Below, piece by piece: positions 10,629 to 24,100 of a DNA stretch of 64,000 bases; the first letter of the stretch is position 1, and each line of letters opens with the position of its first letter. A program made the position numbers and the translations under genes. The stretch covers positions 2,989,501-3,053,500 of the forward strand of contig JASJOG010000010.1 of the NCBI GenBank assembly GCA_030142905.1, read 5' to 3'. This DNA is from Heliopora coerulea (taxonomy: Eukaryota; Cnidaria; Anthozoa; Scleralcyonacea; Helioporidae). Under the pieces are notes generated by a model that saw only the letters and a program-made list of their open reading frames with translations, did not search any database and had not been told where the DNA came from.

Positions 10629-10799
10629 AACTCGCACACCACCTAACTAAGGGCAGGGGAAGGGGTCTCAGCCTGCTACGGACTTCCAGTATCCCGCAGG
10701 TAAGGCCGCAACAGACATTGCACATTTCAGGGAACTTGTTGGGAAAGGAAATTTTACCATTAATACGGATTTTAAGAAACACCCACCGGGCCAACCCTA
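9861..10799. repeat. Tandem array of ~420-bp units with internal ATT palindromes
   Basis: GTAAGGCCGCAACAGACATT recurs at 9861, 10288 and 10700, giving periods of 427 and 412 bp. Each full unit contains (ATA)n directly followed by (TTA)n, a self-complementary tract, then TTTCCATTAGCCAGTT, GTTGTTCACACTAAGG, a second ATT run and CAACTCGCACACCACC. Unit lengths differ mainly in the trinucleotide runs. The long poly-Asn, poly-Ile and poly-Tyr frames here are artefacts. Confidence 0.9.
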
Positions 10800-11273
10800 A
10801 CTCGCCCAACTTATCCAGTCAGGAAGGAGTGAGGGATGTACAGCCCTTTAAAGTCCCTGAAAGTACTCCCCAATGCGTATATCCAGTTTGACCTTAACAG
10901 TACACTCTTGCACTTCCAATCAATTAAGATCAGTTTAGGCGTACCACTGCAAGGATTACGTATGAATATTGTGCTATTCTTAGACTAGTGCAGATCTGTT
11001 TCAGCATTTAAGGCTGGCTCATCCTCAACCAACTAAGGTCAGGGGAATCAGCCTGCTGTACAGATTTTCTTCTAGTCCTTGGGCTGACAGGGCAGGTTTG
11101 CCAACACCTGAAGGTAGTGTACTTGCAGCTGCCAGCCAATTAAGGCAAGCTGGGGCTTTCAGCTACCTGTCTACCCAGCTGGCAAGGCAAGGACGCCACT
11201 CCCTGGTTCATCTCATCAAAGCCTGCTTGTTTTATGGAGGTCACTGGCTCCGAATAAATGTCCTGCCTACCTA

Positions 11274-11310
<37 letters not shown>

Positions 11311-12266
11311 GGTATTATTATAATATACAATATTTATATGTATATTGATTTAGTACATACTGTTATAAAAGTAATGTTATCAATGGATGACCTGTTCCAA
11401 AAAAAAGATAACTTTATTTTGTTCAATAAGATATTAAAAACTATAAGAATCTGTATAACATATAAAATCACTTTTAATCTAAATATTAAGTATATCATAA
11501 GATTTCGCAGTAAACTTTACAATAGAAAACTTAACTTTTAAATCATTTAGTAAATAAAAAATTTTGCTCCTTGGAATAAGAACGTTTTCCTTACCATTTT
11601 CGCATATCAGTCGTGGTTGCACTACATTTTTACCATCAACTCACATGTTTACTTTATGATCAATCCTTTGAAAATAATTATTAAAAGACGACGGTGCCAT
11701 AGAAGGGTGAAGAACTTAAAATGGGAAAGTCTTCAAAAGAGATTGGGCAGCCAGTGGTTTTGTGATGCGCAAAGACCCAAGATAATGAGGTGTTAATTGC
11801 AATTGCCATTTTATTTTCAATGGGAAATTCTATGGGAAAATGAACGGCGTTGTGATGGATTCTCCCCTAGGACTACTACGAAATGGAAAATTTAACAAAG
11901 TAAACTATGAATTTCCAGTGATATCAATCGGTAAATCCATAATTATGAAATAAATGAAGAAGGTCGTATTGGTAAGACGTAATTGTGCCAAAAGCCCTGC
12001 GCTTGCCTAAGCAGCTCTGAAATAAAAAACGGACTGTCTGCATTATTTGATTCCATAAGAGCCATAAGTTTTAAAATTCTCTTCACTTAACGGTTTCATA
12101 TATATGAGTTTAATTTGGCCAAACCTGACGGTAAACTAAACACCTAGGAACCCAAAAATTTGGTAAGTTTTTCAAAATGTTTGGCCGCACCGGTGACCAT
12201 CAGGTTAGGGACTCAATTCCCATCTGCGAATTATAGCTCAATTATTTATTCATTTTGATATTTCAG
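10800..12266. other. No gene seen; may hide upstream KH-gene exons
   Basis: Contains an ATT run at 11276-11311 and AT-rich DNA. The N-terminal exons of the KH gene (start codon and first half of the first KH domain) should lie here or further left, but I could not identify them. Confidence 0.35.
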
Positions 12267-12365
12267 ATTCACTTAGCTATGGAAAAAAACAAGTCAAATG
12301 AAATATATGTTGAAGGAACTGATGAACAAATAGGATTAGCAGAAAAATTAATCCACGAGAAGCTG
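12267..12365 (+). CDS. KH gene exon: second half of first KH domain
   Basis: Acceptor TATTTCAG and donor GTAGGA; 33 codons, phase 0 at both ends. It reads [20 protein letters not shown] then a helix ending LIHEKL. It aligns with the distal half of the KH exon at 62050-62241 (SNEICVKGNSEQ...KRKL), including the same exon end and GTAGG donor. The proximal half with the GXXG loop is not encoded here, so an upstream exon or a loss must be assumed. Confidence 0.65.
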
Positions 12366-12727
12366 GTAGGATTTTTAGAGCAGTTGTTTTAATAATAATA
12401 ATATTTCATTTTACTAAGGAATTATAAGTTGTTCAAAGAGCTGCTTGTATTCTTTCAGCATCCGATCAGAAGATCGAATAATAAAATTGATCGTGGATTT
12501 TTCCTTTTTATGGTGAAGGAAAAACTCGTGATAATTCCAGATCATAACTATCCAAATGAACATAAAAAATATAAAATAACATTTTACGGTACGGGTTTGA
12601 ACCCTCACTTCAACTGAAGGATCATATTTGAACACAAACACACACACACATATGCAAATTTGAATATATATATATATATATAAGTAAGGTTTAGTAAACA
12701 ACCTAAAGAAATAACCGCTCCTTTGGC

Positions 12728-12799
<72 letters not shown>

Positions 12800-15700
12800 A
12801 ACTGGTATTGTAGAACGAAATCTACTTTATCTTTATATATAATAATTCCATTAGGTAAATTTTAGCATCAACCTTTGACTTCATGATGGGTTACTTCATA
12901 TTCAAATCAAATATCTCTAGGTGTCTCTGTAGCAAAGTAAAGTTTGAAAGAGCTTTAAACGGCATTTTGCCATTTCTCGTCATTTTAATCATTCATTTCT
13001 AATCAGAAAAAAAATCCCTTTTTACCCTTTCGTTCTTTACAGTAATTCATTTATATAAATATTATGATAGTGAGACTGATTGCCGATTCCAGAATTGAAA
13101 GATTTTTTCCTGGAACATTTCCAATCATTACACTGTTTTTCCTTAGAGATTATCTAAAAGAGGAAATCTGTTTAACGACTTTATCTTTGTAAAACACACT
13201 TTCGCTCCAAGGTATCCGCACGTGCAACAACAAGATGGAATAAGTACGTAAACTATGAGGGACCCGACCAAAAGAATAGAGTTAGAGGACCCCGAGCATT
13301 TTGTGACTGCTTACTCTCGAGTCCCGAATAATAGTATAGAGCGGAATAAACATATAGAGTGGAAAAATATGAGCAAGCAAATAAACGTGTAGTCCTGAAT
13401 AAACATATAGAGTGGAAAAATCTCAGAATGTTAATAAACATCTAGAGTGAGTCAAAACTCATTATTTCATACTTCTCTGAGTTCCATTTGCATGATCAGA
13501 CAACAGGGAGCATGCTTAGCGTGCTTGAAACATGAATAACAAGCACCGAAAGGACCAGGGAGCTAATAGAACAAGAAATGACCTTTATGGTGAATTTTTG
13601 AGTTACAGTTTGTTAAAAAATAACTCACTTTGGCAGAGAATTTCAAATGGAATTGAAAATCTTACACAAGAACTTAAACACCGAGAGCAACAGCAGCATG
13701 GGGAAGCAGAGAAGAAACAATAGTACATCCCTAATCGCATAATGTAACCGCTGACCGAAGTTCATGGGGAAATCACTTCTGTTTCGATCTCATCGCATCG
13801 CATCGCATCAGCCAGTTCCTTCTCGATCAACTAAATTTTGACAGGTGATATTACGGCTGTTTGAGCTCAAATGATGCAAGAAAGCCGGGCTGAAGGAAAG
13901 CTGTACTACAGTAATCGTTTTTAGTAAGTAGTAAGTTCGTATGGTGGGGCAGAAATGTCAAAAATTAATAAACGTATAGATCCGATTAAGGCCGTATAAA
14001 GTGGAAATTTTTCCCCAAAAAAGTAATCGTACATATACGATTATTCGGGACTCGAGAGTATGTCATTACGATATTACAACTAAGACAGTTTGACTTTGCG
14101 TAAATAAATCGTTTTCGGATCAATAGCTTCAGCTGATCCATTTCGGACTCATTGTATGGTTGTTAACGAGTATACCGGAGAATTCGCATAGTAGTGCCGC
14201 ACAAAAGTAACGTAAAATTTTGATAAATGGTAAAGGATGTTACTAACTCCCTTCGGTTAAAAATACACAGTAAAATGACATTCGAATATATTAAGTTTTC
14301 ATAACCAAACAGAAATAAAGAATAAACCCCTCACGAATTTTTACAGTAACTTCTCTGTAATTTCTTCAACGATGTCAAATATCCAACTGAAAAAATTTAA
14401 ATTTTTTTGCTACCTGAAAGTTACGCCCCCGAGAAAGTAGCGATTCCCTGAAAGTAACAGTCCATAACGGGCACTAGACCCCAAAGTAACGGGGGCTGCT
14501 ACTTTGGTAACTCTCCGGTAATTAATTAGGATTTCCGAGTCTGAAATGTGCGCTTCTTTGTTCTCGGCAATTAATGCCTGAATGTTGACGGTTAAATGCC
14601 TTGTACGACAATTGGGCTGAAATTCTTAACCTGAAACGTTGTAGAAACTTATTTGCTTGTTCAGTTGATATAATTACTTTTACAGATGCGTTATACTTGT
14701 ATGATATATGAAGTACTTTTCGACAATTTATTATTAAGAGAAATGTTAACTAGCCCAATCTCACAAAACTGTTCAATGTCCAAAAGAAACCAAAACATTC
14801 TGCAGATATACCCCGAAGCAAGCTTTTCTGACAACCCTCCAAATCATCTATATTGTGAGGTGAAGGTGCTTGCCCTCCCAAACATGTTATTAATGCCGGC
14901 TGGAGGTCCCACCGACGTAATCTATCCCACGAGCACCCTGAAACCAAGTTACGCTGCTAAAGTTATCCCAAAATTTTACGATATTTGTTAAAATTGCGTG
15001 TTTGCTTGTACAACGTAACCGTACTTCCGTTCCTTTTTCAAGTGTATGGGAGGAAAGAACCACACTTTTTCCATATTTGTTAAACCTACGGAAGATTAAA
15101 AAGGACAATTTTTCCATATTTTGTGGATTGTTCAGGTGTGAAATTTCCACGAAATAGCTCAATGTGAACACTTTCGAGGACTCGGCCATTTCAACATTTT
15201 GTAAGTTAAATCGAGCGATCGTGAATTGGTGGTTCATTGTAAATATAGTTTATGTGAGATCTGGGATGGGAAGAAAAGAGTGATTTAATAAAAATATTAA
15301 AATGCCTTGCTTTTGGGGATCGAGTAATGATTTTGCCTGGTGTCCCGGTCTAATTTGTCACTGATTATAATTTTAGAATAACCGCCACGTCCTCACTTGA
15401 ACATCTGACGGCTAGTGGAACCCTGTCTGGTAGACTGATGCAATATTCCTTTCAGTTTCATGCTTTCAAAAGACATGTCAGGAAAGAACACTCCAGTCGT
15501 CCCAATATATATCATTGTCTTGGACTAGACCTCTTAAAACAAAAGTCCTTCGAGCTTTTTCATACGTAACTAATATGACAGTAATACTTCTGAACGTTGG
15601 TTTTGATTTTGCTCGCTTTCTTAGCTTCTTTCAATACTTAATCAAATAGGAGAAGTTACACGAACATGAGGAGACAATCGATATTCCTCATCAGATTGTT

Positions 15701-18700
15701 GGTTCAATTATTGGAAAAAATGGGAGGATGATAAAAGATATCCAAACACAGTCTGGTGCCAAAATTACGATTTTGAAGGAAGACGAATACTCAGTTGTAA
15801 AAATCACAGGCTCTCGGAATAGTTGTAAAGAGGCCTACCTGCAGATCATGTCCATTGTGGTAAGTTCAATGAGTTGAATAAATAGTTATATAGAGAGGAG
15901 TAGCTGAGTAGAATTGAGGAAAGCAAAGTTTAATTGTTACGTGGAGTTAATTAATAGAGTAAATAAAGTTGATTTGCAAGTCCACCAGTAAATCGGTGTG
16001 TCTGTCTTCGATCAGTCGTGGTAATATATATAGGTACGACTTGTCCCTAATATCTTCGAATATGAAACACTGTTTAACTGAGCTCAATACATTTTGTTAA
16101 AAAGTGGAAGAGTGCAATTTTGGCCCTCAAAGTATGGTAGATAAATATTTTACAGAATGAAACATTTTGGTGTCTTGATGTTTGTATTCGTGATCTTGTA
16201 CGTCGGTTGTGATGATTGCTATTTGAAAAAGATTGAGTAAATCAGTGCCTTACCAATGGGAGACCAGTCGGGCGCTTGCTCTGGATGCAAAAGTTTATGG
16301 GGTGACATTTTCACTGGATTGAATTATGTTTTACAAAGCTCAACAAAATGTTAAATCGATGTCTCGACGTCTCACTGTTAATGGACGACTTTGCAGCTTT
16401 CAAGGCTTGGAAGTGCTTGTTTTAAATTTTCAATTACACTTTGAGTAATAAAAAATAAAAAGTGCAAAAACCACTTGTTTCTACACGCTTACCTCGTTTA
16501 ATTGTATACCGATTTTACTGCATACACTGATTGTAATATAAGGAGCTTGGTGTGCGTTAGAGATGACCAAGGGGAGCCTTTAACAGAATTTGCCCTGGGC
16601 GAATTGCCACTTAGGTATGGCTCTGAATGAGCTGCATACAGCAGTTGTTATCGAATAAAGAAAAGAGTAAATGTACTGAAAATCAGTGACCTATGAAAAT
16701 TTTTTTAGGGCCATGAGTTTGAGAATGCGGTGGTACTGTTGTTTGTCTAATTCGGTATTTGGAGACTTATTGTCAAGAAAAAGTTAAAGGTTATATATGC
16801 TTTTTTTCGCCGTCATGCTAGCTTGCATATGCTCTCGGCCGTCCTGTAATGAAATGTCTTGTATTTGTGTATCTAAATGGATATGGGCAATCTATAGACT
16901 AAAATAATCACAAGTTTCTTGAGCAGTACACGGACATTCACCTCGATCAAATTACTATATAATATTGCCCAGACTTGGGATAACAATATGAGTTTCTAAT
17001 AGCATTGCCCCAACCACAGTTTGTTTATCCTTACAGGCTAAAAAGAAAGCAGACGAGTACAAGAAAGACGTCGTTGTCCCTGAGAAATATATAGGTATAA
17101 TCATCGGAAAGGAAGGAAAGAATCTGAAGATGCTGGAAACAAAATCAGGGACAAAAATTCGCTTCAACAAAGAGTCTAGCGTTTTCTGGATCTGTGGTTC
17201 CCCAACCAATTGTAATAGAGCAAGTGCACTGATAACAGAAAACGTAGTAAGTTTCGAATTGAATGAGATTTTACGGGTGTATAGATATTTTTAAAATTTA
17301 TTCCTACAAATTTAGACACTACAATGCACAAGTCGACTTTAATGTCGACCCAGTTAATGTGAAGTAGAAAACGGACATCTTGCATTATCCTATAAGACAA
17401 AACATAATCCGATAGTAAACAGCTTGTAAATAACTCAAGCTATGAGATTAAGAACTATACTTCTGTCTTGTTCTTAACCTCATATCTTGAGTTATTTACA
17501 AGATGTTTATTTTCAGATTATGTTTTGTTGTACATTTTTTCAAATTGTCGGCTAACAATGGATTTTGGATTATCTTAGTTCAAAGATTCGACATTCAGTG
17601 AATCCGATAATTAATTGTAATTATTTGTTTATGAGTGTAACCACAGTCCAACAGGTGAACTAATAAAAGGGTTTCAAAATTTGTTACTTTGCTTACAAAT
17701 TTACCTCATTTAAATTTGTTGCATGGTTTCTTAAAAAGCACTTTCCTTTTCAGTCATGGGACAATTCACGGGCATACGCATATCATTCAATTAAATGCAC
17801 ATAGTGAAGGGAAAGCTCCAGTTAAACGATTCCAATGTTTCACTTAACATAGACAGACGATATATGAACATTGGTAAAGCTCAAATCTGTAGAAAATACT
17901 TTGAAAAACTTTGAACAGGGATCGAAGCCGAAATCTTTCGGTAGCCAGAGCGATACTCTCCCCATGATTTAATACATGAGTCCAGCATTCATTTTTCATG
18001 CTTTTCGGTAAATAACCTTCAAAAAAATGCGACGCTAACGATCCAACCAATTTTATTCTTCATAACTTATAAATGAATATACCTAGTTGGCTAGTTCTCA
18101 TTTATTGCAAACAAACATGCATGAGTGGTACGGATACTCTGCTAATTTGGCCGTTTGGGTTACAAGGTAAAATCCCTGATATGGAACGTATTCGTCGTAA
18201 GTATATTGACGTGAAGAGCCGCCGAGGAAAGGGGTAAACAAGTTTTACTGCCCTTAGACCCCCACCGCCTATAGATGTTGATTGGGTCACGCATTGCCTC
18301 GTATTTAAGATTGCTTGCCTTAATACAGTTTTGCCAGCGTTTCTCACTTCATGCTATTCCTGGACGTAACAATGGGATGGCTATTATGGCTGAAGCGCAT
18401 AACTCCAAATTTCACTGAGTGTTAACGTGATGGTAAGAGTTTAATATAGTCGGGTAAAAGAAGTATTCTCTATGTTTGTACGACGACGGTAGTAATTGAA
18501 AGCACTGCTGTGGTATGTGATGCACGAATCTGCCACACTTAGAATTCATATGTCAGCGCGAAAAAGAGCTCGATTGAAACCCGTTCGCCCCCCTGGTGAC
18601 AGACCAGTATCATATGTCATATATCATACATCATATCATGTCACATCATATATCATATATCATATATCATATATCACATATCACACATCACATACAATAT

Positions 18701-20259
18701 ATCATATGTCATGTATCATATATCATATATCGTACAACATGTATCATACATCATTTATCATATGCTTCAAAAATTGGATATACCAACTTTGAGACATCAA
18801 AAAGCTATGAAAATTGTTTGTACTGTTAGAGTTTGTAAGTTAATAAAACAACTCTCCCAAGATTTAAAACGACTCAACCGAATTTAGACGAAGCCCACAT
18901 GCTTTATAAAAGGAAACAATATTTTGAATCTCCTGAAAGTTATTACCACTACAAATGAGTTTAGATCTCGACGATACATGTATTTGGCTGCAACGTCCGG
19001 GAGTGCCCTTCCGGATACCGTAAGATCTACTAAGATTTACGGTGTTTTTAATCAATCACATTAACCCTTTACTAGACGGGCCTCCAGGATTGACGAGTAA
19101 AATCGTCAGGCGTTAACCAGAGTAAAATTAATGAGTTCTCAAATGGTAACCGTGCCCATTAAAGGGCTGAGAACATTGACTTTGGTCATTACAGAATTAT
19201 TATAGTTTATTATGAGGAATTTTGTAAATATTTTATAACAACATTATTCCAATAATTGTATTTAATTTATATTAGGATTTTAATTTTTAATTTTATGCGG
19301 CATTAACTGTAAATTAGCCAAGGAGCTAAATGCATTGATCGCGCTACATAAAAGTTTATTATTATCATTATTATTATTGATATGACTTTTTTATTTTTAT
19401 ATCTTTGTTCATCTTTCGCTCTTTGCCAAACTTTCTGATTCCCAGGCGTAGAATAAAACCGTAAGTTGGAATGATTATAGCTGTATTGCATAGTCATATT
19501 GGAGTTCGGTGAAGGTCGCCACATTTGCGTGCATTTTCCCCGTATTTAATCTGTCCAGCTGCCCCTCTGCATATCAGATTACATCAAATATCACGTTCAT
19601 TTAAAGATTTTGCATCATATCTATGTTTATATAAATATGCAGTTCTAAACAAAACTCGTTTCACTCTCTGACGAAGGGCCATAGCTTGAAACATTAGAAT
19701 TCTTTATCATAAATGCGGCAGTCTACCACCCTTTTTAATTTTTTGTGCTGTTTTATACTGCCTACGCAGCATCCCATTTTTATATCACTGTTATGATTCT
19801 TTAGATTGCCTTCAAAGAACATATTTCGAAGAAGAATGTTGGTGGAGACAAACATTTTGCTTACTTCAACCGGAATTATGATCATGCTGAGTTCATGTTA
19901 AAGAGGCATGATAATGCACCTAAGTTGGATGGTTTTATTAAAGGACACTTACACAGAATCGAAATTGAACCTCAGAACAATGTTAAGGTACGTAAAATGA
20001 AATATTTAAATCTGCATTTTTAGCTTAATAACCAACTTCATATTATCATGAATTAAAATTCAATATTTTTTCTAGTCTTTCTTTTCGTTCATATGTTTTC
20101 AAGGCATTTTCATTTATAAGGTTTATATTATTATAAATAGACGTAGACATTTACGTAGACATATACGTAGACAACTAGGTATACACACACATATACGGAC
20201 ACATATACGTATACATATATATATACATATACATATATACATATGTATATGTATATACT

Positions 20260-20291
<32 letters not shown>

Positions 20292-21069
20292 CTGTATATG
20301 TATATATGTATATGTATATGCTTATACACAAATTATTGTCGTTATCGTTATTTTTCAGAAAGAATTCAGTATGGCCACAGTATCATCGATCGAAGACATT
20401 CTCTTGACATCCTTGAGGCATCTTCATCAAAAGAAAGATGACGAGCAATTGAAGATAGATTTATGGTGTCATTTTGGCAAAGTGTTCGTTCATAATGTTG
20501 ATGAAGGTACACTAGCAGAAGGGGGGCAAGGGAAGGCACTTACTTACTTTAGATCTATCCAACTTTTGCAAATTTATCGTTATTAACGTACTGTGTCACA
20601 AGAACCTTCTCGCCAAGAAAAACTTGAACAGGATCTGTATTTGCTTTTATTTGCTAAGCGTTGGGATATTGAGTTTGGAATGTACTCGACTTGGTCGTTA
20701 GTTTTTTATTGATCACAGATTTGTACAACCACCCAGGAAGCTTTTAGATCCCCCGAAAGAATTTATGTATGATGATGAGGTTGGAGAAATTCTGTAGATT
20801 TCCGGGAAAAATTCTGGAACTGCCCTGGAAAAATTGTGTAGATGTCCGTGATTGCATTTTATTTTTATATTTTTTATTTTTTGTTTTTTATATTCAAAGG
20901 AGGTATTGGGGATGGTGGTGTAGCACCCACCAAAATTTAAAAAAATTCCAATATTCGGAAAATGAATCTATTCGGAAAACACCACCATTACCGTATGAAG
21001 CAATAATGAATATAAAAAGCTACTAAAAGCGTTAATTGAGGTGTTCTTAAATTCTTCATGTGTTTTATG

Positions 21070-21128
<59 letters not shown>

Positions 21129-24100
21129 TTATATATGTATGTATGTATATATGTATGTATATACGTATGTATGTATGTATGTATGTATGTATGTATGTAT
21201 AAGTAAATTTCGTCTTACTAAGTGTAGTTGTTTGTAAGCTTGGATATATATATGATGAAAAATTGTTCTGAAGCTTTATCTCAGAAACTTTCTGAGTTCC
21301 CCAACGCGAATCGAAACCGTGTCTCCCGATTGCCGGTACTGTTGTTTTACCACTAGACTATAGGGTCTCAGACGGCAAGTATGATGTTAATTAGAGACCT
21401 GGTTCGCAATATTGATATGCCTCTTTCGTACTTGAAAGCTGAACATACCAATATCACATTACAGGTATGTTCAGCTTTCAAGTACGAAAGAGGCATATCA
21501 ATATTGCGAACCAGGTCTCTAATTAACATCACACTTGCCGTCTGAGACCCTATAGTCTAGTGGTAAAACAACCGTACCGGCAATCGGGAGACACGGGTTT
21601 GATTCCAGTTGGGGAACTCGGAAATTTTCTGAGATAAAGCTTGAGAACAAACTTTTCATCATAATATATATATATAATATAAATATGTAATATTAATATA
21701 TATGCATATATAATATAATTATAATTAATATGTTATATATAAGATAATATATAATATTATATATATATATATATCTATATGGAACTGAAAGAATACTTTT
21801 TGTGTCAGTAAACTATTTAATTCATGATCAAATAGCACTGTGCGAGGAGAGTTGATCAGCGTTCATGTTGTTTTCGTTTATTATTAGAGCAAGCAGTTCA
21901 TAACTGACTTATTTTACTGTTAATTTATTATTTGAGACGTACATGAAATGTCGAAATTGAGTAATGTGGTTCGGAAATTTAATGAACCAATGCGGAAATT
22001 TTCTGCATACACCCCCTCCAGTGTGGGTTGACAAGCTACGTCGCTGCTGAAAATCCCCGGCAACTATACGTTGACATCCAAAAAGCTGATAGCTGTAGAT
22101 TGACGCCTTATTCCAGTATCAAATGCACAGCACTGATTAAGCCATTCCACCATACCACCTGTTACCTGTGCTAATGAAATTGAAATTTAAATTCTTTAAC
22201 TCACTTAAACTATAAATCATCCAGTTACGTTTGAGAATTATTCATCCGAAGATGAGCTATTCGGCAAAAATTTGCATAATCCGTTTGATCATGCCAACTT
22301 ATTCTTTCAATTTTACTTTAATTGAATTTTGTTTTTTATATAGTCTGCTGTTGTATTTGAATGTTTTAGAGCACTTAGGGATGTACGATAATCATTCTGA
22401 TAACCTCACGACATTTTTCTGTTTTGCCTTTTGTGTTAACGACATGTTTCGAAAGATTTATTTCCAAATATCAGGTTAAGAGTTGCAGTTATTCTAAGAT
22501 GGCGTGATTACCTGTATATGATTGATTCAGTATTTTCTCGTCCGGAATATCTAATGTGACTGGTGCGTTTAAATGTGCACTGTTAGTTTCTGAAACAGGT
22601 TTTCTGATTAATTATTTACAATTGTTCGAGTTTTATTTTACAGTGGTTCTAAAGACAATAGGAAACAAATTAAATTAAAAATTGGCGATAAAATTATAGT
22701 GTATTGTTAAAACGTTAAGTTCATTATGATTAGCATTTCTGTTTATGGAGTTCAGGTTTTTCGAGCTAGATATGGTAACCTTTCAATTTCAAATGAAATT
22801 TTGTTGTGGCTCTATCTAATATTCCGAAACAGTATATGGCTGGGAGACTCCTGGTTACTAAATGACGTTAAAATTGAAAGAAAAAATGTCGTTAAAGTTA
22901 TATGAAAACCTTGAAAATGTTATGGTTTTTATGAGAATTATATGTTACCTAATTCTGTCGAGATCTTTTAGAAATATAACAATCACAGATGAATCTTTGT
23001 AATCTGCAGAAAAATGAAGTTAGTCTATACTCTTAGTAATGTGAGAAACAAATTTTATCTATTTTGAAATTCCGAAGCTTTCACTTGAAAGGATGAACGT
23101 ATTTTTGGCTTTTCCTATCAACTGGAAGAGAGTTCCATACAATACTTTTGGTGGTATGTATATTTCCGACTAAAAGTGTAATAAAGTAATAAAATAAGGA
23201 AGCTTGCATCTGGTTTTATTATGAATTATTCGTATGTGTCTCGTGGTCGATTTCTATTCTTCCTGCCAATTGTAAGAAAGTTGTTCTAGAGCCAGTTGAA
23301 AACAGCATAAGGATTTGGTATTACAGACACATTTCGAAGCTCTCCATCTTGTCTTCGTTTAAGCCATCTCAATAATTATATTTCAGTCATGTCCATTTCA
23401 ACTGTGGCATTTCTGCTGTGCATTTTGTAGAGGGCTTTACATAATCGTAACATTACTATTTCTATCTATAGCTATACCGTAAGTTATTTGTGGAAAAATA
23501 ACTTTCCTGAAAGAGTCACACAGCTTTAGCTTTGGCAGAAATGTATTGTCTTTAATAAGTTTAGATTATATTTACATTTAAAATTTTTACTGAAAATAGC
23601 AAAATATGATTTCTACGATTTCCACCGACTTGTTGTGGAGCAGATTTATCATTCTTACTATGTCAATCCTAATTGCTCTTCTACATGAATTTATTTTCAA
23701 ATATGTCCATAATATCTCTGACGCTTAAAAATTGTAGTTTTTGAGCCTTTTCAAAATTCTTCTTAATAATTTTTAATATAAAATATCGTTCCAAGAATTA
23801 ACTTTCCGCGGAAAGTTTACGATTTGTTTATTAAAATGGCCCGTTGAATAATTGGAAATTCTAAAAATAGCTCGAACTTATGGGATGTTTTCGTAGTAAT
23901 ATTTCTATCATGTTTAAATTTGACAGCGGAAGAAGAGAGTAGATTCACGGTGGATAGCATTGCTCGACGACTTGGTTGCATCAGCAACAAGCCTTGTGAA
24001 GAAGTTCAACCGATCAATCATATACCGGAAGACGATGATTCAGAAAGTGATTATTGGAGAGCAACGTTTCAGGAAGGAGTTGACCGTTCTAAAATAAATG

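Noticed and set aside
10052..10809. Poly-Asn and poly-Ile/Tyr protein frames
   Set aside because: They are translations of ATT/TAA trinucleotide repeats.
20123..20331. Long [10 protein letters not shown] frames
   Set aside because: Translation of TA and TATACA microsatellites; same for 5820-6017 and 18496-18829.
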